Positions 16,581 through 24,237 of a stretch of 38,124 bases of DNA are shown here, piece after piece. Every line of letters starts with the position of its first letter. Within the stretch, counting starts at the first letter, position 1. The notes beneath the pieces are model-generated. The model saw only the letters and a program-made list of their open reading frames with translations. It was not told the origin of the DNA and made no database searches. Made by a program: the position numbers and the translations under genes. The stretch is from JAJYZP01 sp049964535 (GTDB lineage Bacteria; Actinomycetota; Acidimicrobiia; Acidimicrobiales; Acidimicrobiaceae): assembly GCA_049964535.1 (NCBI GenBank), contig JBMFXG010000003.1, positions 1 to 38,124 of the forward strand, written 5' to 3'.

Positions 16581-17960
16581 CTAGATCGCCTGCATCAGCG
16601 ACTGGACAGAGGTCGAGATCGTAGAGATGACCTTCGCTGCGGCCTGATAACCCTGCTGATAGTTCAAGAGGTCGACGAGCTGGGAGTTCGTGGATACCCC
16701 TGAGACGGCCTGTTGGGCCTGAGTCGCACTCTGCAACGACGCATTCGTCGAGCTCACAAGGGCCTGGGCGTTCGAGGTATCGAGCCCAAAGGAGCCTACG
16801 ATCGAGGCCCAGCTTGCGCCAGGACCGGTGGTAGTGGTCGCAAGCTCTGCAATGGCCTGAGCGTTCGTTCCATCGTTATTCCCAGTCGGAGTTGCGCCAG
16901 CCGCAGCCAGCGTAAAGGGATCAGCAACGATCGAGGGGTTGACCGTAAGATTCAACGCTGTGACCGTTGATGAGCCGGTCGATGTGGCGAACAGTGGAGT
17001 TCCCGCTGCCGGCGTCGTACCGTCTCCAGGGTAGGAGCTACCCGCAGTTAGTGCCGAGTTGACCTGAGAGGCAAGAGCTTGGGCCACTGAGTCGAACTGA
17101 GCACTATAGCTAGGAAGCGAGGTGTTGACGGCCTGCAGGAGGCCTCCGACAGATCCCCCCGATACCGGTACGGTCGCGTTCGAGTTCGTCACTCCAATAC
17201 TCACCTGTCCAGATGTTGGCATCGGGGGAGCCGACGGTGCCGACACGGTCAGGTGCGCAGCCACATTTCCCTGAACGAGCGAGATGCCTCCGAGGAGAAT
17301 ATTCACCGTGCCGTTCGCCTGCGGCTGAACCGATACGCCGAGAGACGACGACAGACTTCCCGCCAACTGGTTTACTTGATCGATCAGCGTATTGGAACCG
17401 GTCGGACCGGCTTCGACGATCTGTTGATTCAAGCTAGCAAGCTGGCTGATCTGCGAGTTTGCCGCGGAGATGTCGTTTCCAATCGAATTGACGGTTGAGT
17501 TGTAAAGGCTATTAAATGATTGCGCCAACGTATTGAAGGTATTGGCCAACGTCTGCGCGTTGGCCACGAGCTGTTGGCGCGGTGCGAGCTGATTGGGGGA
17601 GTTCGCAACACCATCGAACGAAGAGTAGAAGTTCGCAAGCTGTTCAGAGATTCCATTGCTCGACGGTTCGTTCAAGAAGTTCTGAGCCGAGCTCAAGACT
17701 TGCGAGAGGCTGACCGCAGCAGAGTTCTGTGCAGTTGCGTTCGAGAGCACCTGATTTTGAAAGCCAGACGAGACCTGACTCACCGAGTTGATCAGCACCC
17801 CTTGACCGACTCCAGAGCTCTGATCGACCATCGCTGATTGGTTTACTCGCTCTCGGGTGTAACCCGGAGTCGCAGCGTTTGCAATATTTTGGCTTACGGT
17901 GTCAAGGCCGGTTTGAGCCGCATTAAGACCTGACAGGGCAATGTAAAAAGAACCACTCAT
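16581..17960 (-). CDS. flgK: FlgK, hook-associated protein 1
   Basis: FlgK sits between the hook and FlgL. The 459-residue product begins with the flagellar rod-type N-terminus (ALSGLNAAQTGLDTVSQNIANAATPGYTRERVN region), continues with long helical segments and ends with the C-terminal helix (LLNYQQGYQAAAKVISTIS), where the NYQ...YQAAA pattern is typical. The length is within the family range. Its ATG overlaps the flgN stop as ATGA, so translation is coupled to its own chaperone. Confidence 0.95.
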   Translation of the reverse strand: MSGSFYIALSGLNAAQTGLDTVSQNIANAATPGYTRERVNQSAMVDQSSGVGQGVLINSVSQVSSGFQNQVLSNATAQNSAAVSLSQVLSSAQNFLNEPSSNGISEQLANFYSSFDGVANSPNQLAPRQQLVANAQTLANTFNTLAQSFNSLYNSTVNSIGNDISAANSQISQLASLNQQIVEAGPTGSNTLIDQVNQLAGSLSSSLGVSVQPQANGTVNILLGGISLVQGNVAAHLTVSAPSAPPMPTSGQVSIGVTNSNATVPVSGGSVGGLLQAVNTSLPSYSAQFDSVAQALASQVNSALTAGSSYPGDGTTPAAGTPLFATSTGSSTVTALNLTVNPSIVADPFTLAAAGATPTGNNDGTNAQAIAELATTTTGPGASWASIVGSFGLDTSNAQALVSSTNASLQSATQAQQAVSGVSTNSQLVDLLNYQQGYQAAAKVISTISTSVQSLMQAI

Positions 17961-18433
17961 ACACTCTCGCTTAGAACTCGAGCCGACGAAGTTGACACTG
18001 AACCATCGGCACCATACGTCGAGTCTTGACGACCAATCAACGAGAGGGCCGTATCAAAGAGACCGATTCGATTTGAACAGATCGTCCGTACCACACGTTG
18101 TAGATCGGAGATCCGATCGAGCGATGCCTTCATCTCCTCTGCAGAGGCAAGGATGCCCTCACGCCACGGTGACGGCAGAGCGAGCCCTACGTCGCGTAGG
18201 CGAGCATCCGCAGCAAAGCCGTAGATCGCGCTCAAGTTCGCTACCCTCTTGATGCGCTCGGCCTCTAATTGCATCACGACGCTGGAAGCTTGAGCGACCT
18301 CTCGAGCTGACCGAACCAACGAGTTCGAGAGGTCTGCGTTCGCAAAGAGATAGAGCTGTGATAGTCGATACTCGACCTCATCCAACGCACCACTAATGTC
18401 GCGGAGCAGTGATGTAAATTCCTCTAGTTCCAT
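17957..18433 (-). CDS. flgN: FlgN-like export chaperone for FlgK and FlgL
   Basis: A 158-residue all-helical, charged protein with no membrane segment, placed immediately before flgK with an ATGA overlap. That is where FlgN, the chaperone of the two junction proteins, is found in many bacteria. I choose the ATG at 18433 (MELEEFTSLLRDISGAL) because the open frame further upstream runs antiphase through the end of the VirD4-type gene and loses helical character. Sequence similarity to FlgN is weak, as usual for this family, so the call rests on position, size and predicted fold. A sigma-28-like -10 element lies 7 nt before the start codon. Confidence 0.75.
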   Translation of the reverse strand: MELEEFTSLLRDISGALDEVEYRLSQLYLFANADLSNSLVRSAREVAQASSVVMQLEAERIKRVANLSAIYGFAADARLRDVGLALPSPWREGILASAEEMKASLDRISDLQRVVRTICSNRIGLFDTALSLIGRQDSTYGADGSVSTSSARVLSESV

Positions 18434-18440
18434 ATGGTAC

Positions 18441-18448
18441 TCATCGGC
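18441..18448 (-). promoter_or_regulatory. Candidate flagellar-sigma -10 element just before flgN
   Basis: The minus strand reads GCCGATGA, which matches seven of eight positions of the GCCGATAA element, and ends 7 nt before the flgN ATG. The -35 at 15-16 nt is poor (TCAT or CTCA). If used, the flgN transcript would be leaderless or nearly so. Confidence 0.4.
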
Positions 18449-18485
18449 AGCTTTTTCGACGAGATGAGCTCTTCCGCCTTCCCGC

Positions 18486-19940
18486 TCATTCGGTATGCTC
18501 GTATCGCACTCTAGAATCCTTGCCGTTAACTCGCACGAACTTCGATCGAACCCAGCTTTGCAGCGGTATCGTCCACTGAGAAGATCGGTCAACCCGAACG
18601 TAACGAGCCCTCGCCGACCCCTCTACCAACCACCCAAAGCCGTACGGTACCCGCCTCCAATCGACACGCCCTTCTGCCTCAGTCCGGTCGACGGCTAGCT
18701 GCATGCGATCGCTCCCTCGCCCAAGGATATCGTCGAGGAGATGCATAGTCGCCGGATCACTGACCGACGACAAAAACAGTTTGGCGCGATGATTGTTGAT
18801 CAACGTTCCGGCGTGTTGAGCGTACACACGCTCCACCTGGTTCACATCTTGAAAGACCGAGATGAGCTGCAGGCCGAGATCGGTCCCAACCGACGCAAGC
18901 TCTGCAAGCTCAACGACGGGGGCGATATTCGCCGCCTCATCGAGCACGACAAGCGTGGAGTGCCCCCTCTCACGGGCGACGACATCACGCATCGCCTGCT
19001 CTGCGAAGGTCGAGACCAGTGTCGACAGGTACGGAGAAATCCTCTTTTGAAGATGGAACGGTGCACACAGATACAGCGAGAACGGCCTCCACTCATCACC
19101 ACCTGGATCCCAGAGCTCTCTCAGATCCAAGGGCTCTGCGTCATCGAAGGCCTCCGCCGCGTCAACGTAGGGCTGCACGACTTGCGCCAGCGTCAACACG
19201 ATCGAGGAGTTATGACGAGGGTCGTCGTGGTCGAGTGCAGCGACAGCCGCCGCCAAGGTTGGCTCACCAAAGTCCTCTAGGCGTGCCGCCAAGTTCGCAA
19301 GCGTGTGGGCTGCGATCATCTCCCCAAGAACTCTCGCCCCACCCAGGTAGTACGCAAGTCGGCAGGTCCCAGCGAGCACGGGCTCACCAAGGTGGTACCA
19401 GAATCTGGCGTCTCCGCTCGATGTTCGAAACGCCGGCGTGTTCTGAATCATGCGTGCTGCCATCTCCTTAGCAGCGACAGCAGAGTCACACTGCAGTGTC
19501 GGGTCCCAAAAACGCCGGCATGAGCCCTCTCTGGTTCCAAGGATCACGACGTCAGAGAACGATCGCCGGATCTCCATCGTCTGGTCTATGACATCCTCCT
19601 TCACCGATGTCACCAGGATCGATCCCCGCCAGGACCGCACTGCTGGCACGACGACGCTCCGAGTCTTACCACTTCGCGTTGGACCGAAGACCAACAAGGA
19701 TGAGCCGCGTCGAATCGAGAGGTTCATCCGAACCCCGAAGCGTATCGCTTCTCCTCGATCGCCACTATGACCCCGCTCACCTCGACCGATCCTCAGAGAC
19801 CGAAGCCGACGTCGGGGTCTGGACGAGACCTGGTGTCCTCGTACGTCTTGTCTGGATCTCTTGTCACTGTTCTCAACCGCGAAGACGATCACAAGGGCGA
19901 GCAACGCAAGAGCGGTCTCCCAACTACCGGCCTGAAACAT
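18486..19940 (-). CDS. VirD4/TraG-type coupling ATPase
   Basis: Coupling proteins recruit substrates to type IV secretion channels and power transfer. The 484-residue product has one N-terminal membrane helix (about 8-22), a basic stretch at 27-55, a Walker A GPTRSGKT at 86-93, a Walker B VVLDEAA at 331-337 and the family's QLISVFQDVNQVERVY followed by NNHRAKLFLSS. That is the TraG/VirD4 order. It is shorter than typical 600-700-residue members, with only one membrane helix. The ATG overlaps the upstream ATPase gene by 17 nt. It is the last gene of the secretion operon; flgN begins 52 nt after its stop. Confidence 0.85.
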   Translation of the reverse strand: MFQAGSWETALALLALVIVFAVENSDKRSRQDVRGHQVSSRPRRRLRSLRIGRGERGHSGDRGEAIRFGVRMNLSIRRGSSLLVFGPTRSGKTRSVVVPAVRSWRGSILVTSVKEDVIDQTMEIRRSFSDVVILGTREGSCRRFWDPTLQCDSAVAAKEMAARMIQNTPAFRTSSGDARFWYHLGEPVLAGTCRLAYYLGGARVLGEMIAAHTLANLAARLEDFGEPTLAAAVAALDHDDPRHNSSIVLTLAQVVQPYVDAAEAFDDAEPLDLRELWDPGGDEWRPFSLYLCAPFHLQKRISPYLSTLVSTFAEQAMRDVVARERGHSTLVVLDEAANIAPVVELAELASVGTDLGLQLISVFQDVNQVERVYAQHAGTLINNHRAKLFLSSVSDPATMHLLDDILGRGSDRMQLAVDRTEAEGRVDWRRVPYGFGWLVEGSARARYVRVDRSSQWTIPLQSWVRSKFVRVNGKDSRVRYEHTE

Positions 19941-21168
19941 GTCCGGTCCGATCCCTCATAGCCGCATCGGTATCGACCGCTCGCTGCTCTATCGCAGAGA
20001 GAACGTGTCGCACAATGTAGCGATCGCGGCCAACTTGCCAAAGAGCACTCCCGCGCTCAAGCTGAGGTAGGGCAAGCGTCAAACCACGACCAAGACCGAG
20101 ATACCGTCCCGTCTCCTCTGCTTGTGATCGCGGCTGGGAGTACACCACAATGGTCTCCGAATCAGCCACGAGGCCCGCCGCTTGAGATCGGGCCGCCGGG
20201 TCCGCCATTTCAACGAGATCGGAGAGTCGATGCGTGACAGCAATGTTCGAGCACCCATAGGCTCGCGCAAGTTTCCAGAGGAAGCGGAACCAGCTCGCAA
20301 TCGCTGGATTTTCCAGGACTGCCCATGCCTCGTCGATGACGACATATCCTCGAGGGATGCCTCCGTCTCGTAGTTGACGTAGTCGCATCTCCATGAGAAG
20401 TCCGATCGCAATGGACAAAGCCTTCGAACCATAGAGTGCGGAGAGATCTATCACAACGCCCTCTCCGAGATTGGGCTTCGACGTCCGTTTTGCTGCAATC
20501 AGTCCCCGCAGGTCGCCATGCACCAGTCTCTGTAACTCTCTGGCAATGGTCGCCCTCGCACGAGCAATGCTGTAGGGATCACATCCCTTGCTATCCAACC
20601 TCAGCGCCATCTGATCCGATGCTGCACGTGCTGAGAGCTCCAAGAGGTCGAATGCAGCGCCCGAGCGATACCGCTCACGTAGTAGCTGGTCCAGAACGAG
20701 CTGCTCAAAGGTGTCGAGAGTACGCCCTAATGTTCCCTCCAAGAGACGTGTGACCGTGCTCTCGATCGCCAGTGCATCTCGCTCATCTGACAGCGTCGTA
20801 CCCCAGAACGGATCGACCGGACAGTCACCTCCAACCTCGAGGCGGATCAGAGCGCCTCCAGTCTCTCGAGCAAGCTCTCCGTACTCTCCCTTCGGATCGA
20901 GAACAAAGTAGCTACGCCCAAGTGCCGCGGAACGAACGATGAGCGACTTGACCAAGGAGCTCTTTCCCTTACCGAGCTGTCCGAGAACGACCATGTTCGG
21001 GCTCTGGAGGAACCCTCGCGAGTAGAGTTCGAATGGGTCGTAGCAAAAGACACCCCCTGAGCTTGAAGCCCCGATTGGAACCGAGTTGCAAGGCGGATTC
21101 GTCGAACCGACAAGAGGAAAGAGCGTGCCAAGGGTCCGAGAGGTCTCTCGGTACTCTCGACGACTCAT
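19924..21168 (-). CDS. VirB4/TraC-type ATPase, C-terminal half only
   Basis: This is the energising ATPase of a type IV secretion-like machine. The 414-residue product has a Walker A GQLGKGKS at 63-70, DPKGEYGEL at 91-99, a Walker B YVVIDEAW at 275-282 and the VirB4 hallmark VTHRLSDLVE. Ordinary VirB4 proteins have 780-850 residues with a CagE/TrbE N-terminal domain that is missing here. The SCO6880-family protein encoded just upstream may supply that part, making a two-protein VirB4 (inference). No membrane helix is visible. Its ATG overlaps the upstream stop as ATGA. Confidence 0.87.
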   Translation of the reverse strand: MSRREYRETSRTLGTLFPLVGSTNPPCNSVPIGASSSGGVFCYDPFELYSRGFLQSPNMVVLGQLGKGKSSLVKSLIVRSAALGRSYFVLDPKGEYGELARETGGALIRLEVGGDCPVDPFWGTTLSDERDALAIESTVTRLLEGTLGRTLDTFEQLVLDQLLRERYRSGAAFDLLELSARAASDQMALRLDSKGCDPYSIARARATIARELQRLVHGDLRGLIAAKRTSKPNLGEGVVIDLSALYGSKALSIAIGLLMEMRLRQLRDGGIPRGYVVIDEAWAVLENPAIASWFRFLWKLARAYGCSNIAVTHRLSDLVEMADPAARSQAAGLVADSETIVVYSQPRSQAEETGRYLGLGRGLTLALPQLERGSALWQVGRDRYIVRHVLSAIEQRAVDTDAAMRDRTGHVSGR

Positions 21169-22676
21169 CTCAAACCTCGCCGTCGAGGCATCTTGCCGTG
21201 ATGCAATCCAAAGAGCTGACCAAAGATCTCGTACTGCCTGCCATACGCTTTGACAAAGCGAGTTTGAGAGGAATCCGCAAGCGCTCCGAACTGCTGCAAC
21301 GATCGCGTCAGCACCAGACGAGAGCCGGCAAAGAGAACAACCCCTAGCTGATAGTCGAAGAGGGTGTGTCCGGACGTGAGCTCATGCTCTTGACGCATCA
21401 TCGAGCTGGACGCTCGTGAATCAACGACACGCTCGAGATATCCAGCCTCGTTGCGCATCTTGGTATTTGCCAGATGCTCCGTTCGGTATCGACGTGTCCT
21501 GCGAAGTGCCTGGTCCGCTGCGAGAGACTTCAATGTCAAACTAATCGACCTTCTAGGCGGACAGGGTCGAAACAGGTCGAGCGCAAACCCTGAAGAAACC
21601 GAATGCTCTGGCCAGGACTCTACGACTAAAGACGTGGCGTATCCATCACCGATACGCATCTCGTCCCACTCGATCGCAAGGTCACTGTCTCGAAGCACCA
21701 CGGCGCCTCTCTCTCGAGGACCGATTCTGCTCAGTCCCGTTGGAGTCAAGAGATGGTGCAGCTGCGCCTCGGAGAGCGGTAAGAGCTCTCCAAGCCCTCG
21801 ACTTCGGAAAGTCGTCTCACAGATTCTCGCACCGACAGCCAACGACATTCGTTCGCGAGCTGCACGACCTTCACGCTCAACACCTGACCGATCGAGCCAG
21901 AGTGTGGATTGAACGCTCCAAGCCCGCTGTGCGATCTCTCGCTGAAGTGCCGAGTTCGCAGCACCGCTGTTCTCTTCCAGACCTCGAGAATCGCTCAACG
22001 GAACGATACGCTCCCAGGACTCCAACGTCGGGACAACATCAACTCGCCAGCTCAGGTCGATCGATGCAGGCAGCTGCCGAGCGATCACGGCCAAGAGATC
22101 GGACCACGCCGAAACTGCTAGGTCCAGCTCTTCTGACTCTTGGAGCCAAGGTTGTGTGTCAGGCAGCCGAAATCCAACGCGAAGTTTCCCATTTGCATGG
22201 TCATGGACGAACACGTGATGTGCATGGTAGATAAATTCACCATCAACGAGGTGGCGGCTACGTTCGCTTCTACGACCACGCCTTGCCGGAGCACCCTGCT
22301 TACGCTGCGACGTGCGAGAGGAGGAGCTCTTACTACGCTCCAAACTAGTCTCTCGAAGTCGGACTACTCGATGACGCTTTCGGGCGTGCCGTCGTCTGTC
22401 TCCTCGCATCTCGGCCGTCGAGAGCTTCAAGAGACTCGCCCCTCGATGGACCACTCGCTCCCAGCGAGACGACGCTAATCCGCCACCGAGAATGAGTACT
22501 ACGGCCACCACAATCCCAATAGGGCCTCTAATGATCACCCAAGCCCCAAATGCCGAGGCACCTGCAGCACACAACACCGAAAGCGATGTCCAATCAAGAC
22601 CAAAGAGCACGCTTCGAGTCTTCGTCCCAGCGAAGTGGACTCGAAGTTCTCCTTCACGAGTGTGACTCTCACGCAT
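21165..22676 (-). CDS. SCO6880/PrgI-type protein of an actinobacterial type IV secretion system
   Basis: A 503-residue protein starting at ATG 22676, which overlaps the TrbL-like gene by 8 nt. An upstream in-frame ATG at 22856 would add 60 residues read antiphase through that gene. Residues about 25-65 contain two hydrophobic helices (SVLCAAGASAFGAWVII, then IVVAVVLILGGGLASS), as in PrgI/VirB3-like proteins. A highly basic Arg/Ser linker follows (about 85-145). The rest is a soluble domain with repeated Arg and Leu helices that resembles the SCO6880 family known next to TraC-like ATPases. Function is membrane anchoring or assembly of the channel. Family assignment rests on architecture and neighbours. 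Confidence 0.65.
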   Translation of the reverse strand: MRESHTREGELRVHFAGTKTRSVLFGLDWTSLSVLCAAGASAFGAWVIIRGPIGIVVAVVLILGGGLASSRWERVVHRGASLLKLSTAEMRGDRRRHARKRHRVVRLRETSLERSKSSSSRTSQRKQGAPARRGRRSERSRHLVDGEFIYHAHHVFVHDHANGKLRVGFRLPDTQPWLQESEELDLAVSAWSDLLAVIARQLPASIDLSWRVDVVPTLESWERIVPLSDSRGLEENSGAANSALQREIAQRAWSVQSTLWLDRSGVEREGRAARERMSLAVGARICETTFRSRGLGELLPLSEAQLHHLLTPTGLSRIGPRERGAVVLRDSDLAIEWDEMRIGDGYATSLVVESWPEHSVSSGFALDLFRPCPPRRSISLTLKSLAADQALRRTRRYRTEHLANTKMRNEAGYLERVVDSRASSSMMRQEHELTSGHTLFDYQLGVVLFAGSRLVLTRSLQQFGALADSSQTRFVKAYGRQYEIFGQLFGLHHGKMPRRRGLR

Positions 22677-23808
22677 CGTCGCCACCAGGGTCACTCCAAC
22701 TTTGATCTCGATTCCAATCGTCCGGTGGTCGCCGGCCACGTTCTTGCAAGTAATCGCCGAAGACGGCCCATGCGCCTCGATGCCCGTCGTATCGAGCCAG
22801 GTCATCATCTGTTGGTTGATAACCGCCAAAGTATGGGACCGTCGGAGTCGGGCCACCCCCGAAGTCTGGAATCTGAGGATCTTCCACTAGGCCAATGCCG
22901 TCGTTTAAAAGTGAGGCAGATCTACGCAAAATCGAAGTCGAGACGCCGTCGCTCACGGCGGCAAGATGGGCCTCCGCAAATGGAATCATGCGAATAACCA
23001 GGTAGGGAGCGAAGATGGTTACGAGCATGAGTCCTATTCCAGAGACGAAGAGCGATACAGCATCACTCAAACTCTCCTTGGTTGCATAGGCATCACTCAC
23101 CGCTCCAACTGCCAACGAGAGCGAGAGGACCATGAAGAACTTCGATACCAACACCGCTACGATCGCCTCGGTGCTTCTCCGCAACCATGTTCGACCAGTT
23201 GGGAATAGTAGCCCGATGCTCGCAAGAGGCAAGACCGCGGCCATGACGTAGAGGAGTCCACTTCGCACAACGAGCTCGATCCAGATCGCCACTACGCTCA
23301 CTGCTCCAAGCACAAATAACACAATGACTACCGCAAGGGGAACTCCTTGGCTCGTCACGATTCTTGAAGCTGCACTCTGAAGGCCTGCGAAGCTGGACCT
23401 ACCACTGAGCAGGGCCTGAGAGGCCTGGTCCACCACCTGAGAGAGAATCGACAACACAGTGATCGAGCCCACACCAACTAACACAACAGCGGGCACTCGT
23501 ACTAGGAGCAGCCGAACCATCTCGCCGAGATCTCGAAACCAGAGCGCTGCGATGACTCCCACCAAGAGTGCAGGCACCACAAGAAGACCAGCTATCTGTA
23601 CGTCTTGTTGGTAGGTCTGGAGGAAAAATTGAGCGCGCGGATCAAACTGCGCCGTCGAAGCACTTACCAAAATGAGCTGTTGCAATCCCCAACTATAGAT
23701 GTGCAAGAGACCGGGAGCTAGCGAAACGACCAGGGCTCGCAGGAGAGCTGCAGCTATCGCCCCACCAAGATGGGCACCAAGGTCAGTCAGAACCGAACTA
23801 ACCAACAC
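22669..23808 (-). CDS. TrbL/VirB6-like polytopic channel protein
   Basis: A 379-residue integral membrane protein with about six hydrophobic helices (examples are IAGLLVVPALLVGVIAAL, VPAVVLVGVGSITVLSIL and PLAVVIVLFVLGAVSVVAI), followed by an acidic, Pro/Gly-rich hydrophilic tail of about 65 residues. This topology and the gene order fit TrbL/VirB6 inner-membrane channel components. I place the start at GTG 23808, which shares one base with the upstream TAG (TAGTG) and has GGAG 7 nt before it. The open frame beyond that lacks hydrophobic character and runs through the upstream gene. Similarity in sequence is weak, as is normal for this class. Confidence 0.75.
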   Translation of the reverse strand: MLVSSVLTDLGAHLGGAIAAALLRALVVSLAPGLLHIYSWGLQQLILVSASTAQFDPRAQFFLQTYQQDVQIAGLLVVPALLVGVIAALWFRDLGEMVRLLLVRVPAVVLVGVGSITVLSILSQVVDQASQALLSGRSSFAGLQSAASRIVTSQGVPLAVVIVLFVLGAVSVVAIWIELVVRSGLLYVMAAVLPLASIGLLFPTGRTWLRRSTEAIVAVLVSKFFMVLSLSLAVGAVSDAYATKESLSDAVSLFVSGIGLMLVTIFAPYLVIRMIPFAEAHLAAVSDGVSTSILRRSASLLNDGIGLVEDPQIPDFGGGPTPTVPYFGGYQPTDDDLARYDGHRGAWAVFGDYLQERGRRPPDDWNRDQSWSDPGGDDA

Positions 23809-24098
23809 TAGTGAACTCCGTTGCCGAGGTTGAAGAAGAAGTTGACAATCGCAGGCGCTGCACCAATCACCAACGCGGCTCCTCCGGCAACGAGCACCGC
23901 CCGACGACCGGAGTAGCTCTGTTGGTAGTTCTGTGAGTGCGCTCCAATCGCCCAAGTTGCAGCTCCGATCACGAGTGCGACAAGAGCCAAAATCAGAGCC
24001 CATCCCGCAATACCGTTCGCCAACGTCTGTAGAACCGTTCCCCCAGGTAGCGCACCCGGGTTCGGCGATAACGAAACATTCAAGAGCATCATGCTCAT
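23808..24098 (-). CDS. Small two-helix membrane protein (VirB2/TrbC-like or DUF6112-like)
   Basis: A 96-residue protein with an N-terminal extracytoplasmic-looking segment and two membrane helices (GIAGWALILALVALVIGAATWA and RRAVLVAGGAALVIGAAPAIVNFF). The loop has GAHSQNYQQSYSGR. This is the layout of VirB2/TrbC pilin-like subunits and of the DUF6112 proteins that lead actinobacterial transfer operons. The ATG at 24098 has a perfect AAGGAGG; an upstream in-frame ATG at 24155 has no ribosome site and lies in the operator region. It is the first gene of the secretion operon. Which of the two named families it belongs to I cannot decide. Confidence 0.75.
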   Translation of the reverse strand: MSMMLLNVSLSPNPGALPGGTVLQTLANGIAGWALILALVALVIGAATWAIGAHSQNYQQSYSGRRAVLVAGGAALVIGAAPAIVNFFFNLGNGVH

Positions 24099-24138
24099 CT
24101 TCTCCTCCTTGAGTCCGACAGCGAACAGACTATCGCAC

Positions 24139-24160
24139 ATAACATGATATTTCATGTTAT
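24139..24160. promoter_or_regulatory. 22-bp palindrome, likely operator of the secretion operon
   Basis: ATAACATGA and TCATGTTAT form perfect 9-bp arms around TATT in an unusually AT-rich patch, about 40 nt upstream of the first secretion gene. TATTTCAT occurs twice, at 24148-24155 and 24158-24165, exactly 10 bp apart. A TATGCT -10-like hexamer lies next to it on the minus strand. A dimeric repressor site is the simplest reading. Confidence 0.6.
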
Positions 24161-24237
24161 TTCATAGCATATTTTCGTTTTCTACTCGCTCTACAGCGCA
24201 TCGCTTCGACACCGGCTAGTCTCACTAGGGGTTACCA

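Noticed and set aside
18434..18592. Longer flgN starting at 18592
   Set aside because: The extra 53 residues are read antiphase through the end of the VirD4-type gene and are Cys/Arg-rich, unlike a helical chaperone.
22677..22856. Longer SCO6880-type protein starting at 22856
   Set aside because: The extra 60 residues overlap the TrbL-like gene in another frame; the ATG at 22676 gives a normal 8-nt coupling overlap.
18486..24098. Secretion operon as a conjugative plasmid or ICE fragment
   Set aside because: There is no relaxase, integrase, replication gene, att-like repeat or obvious change in base composition; left open rather than asserted.
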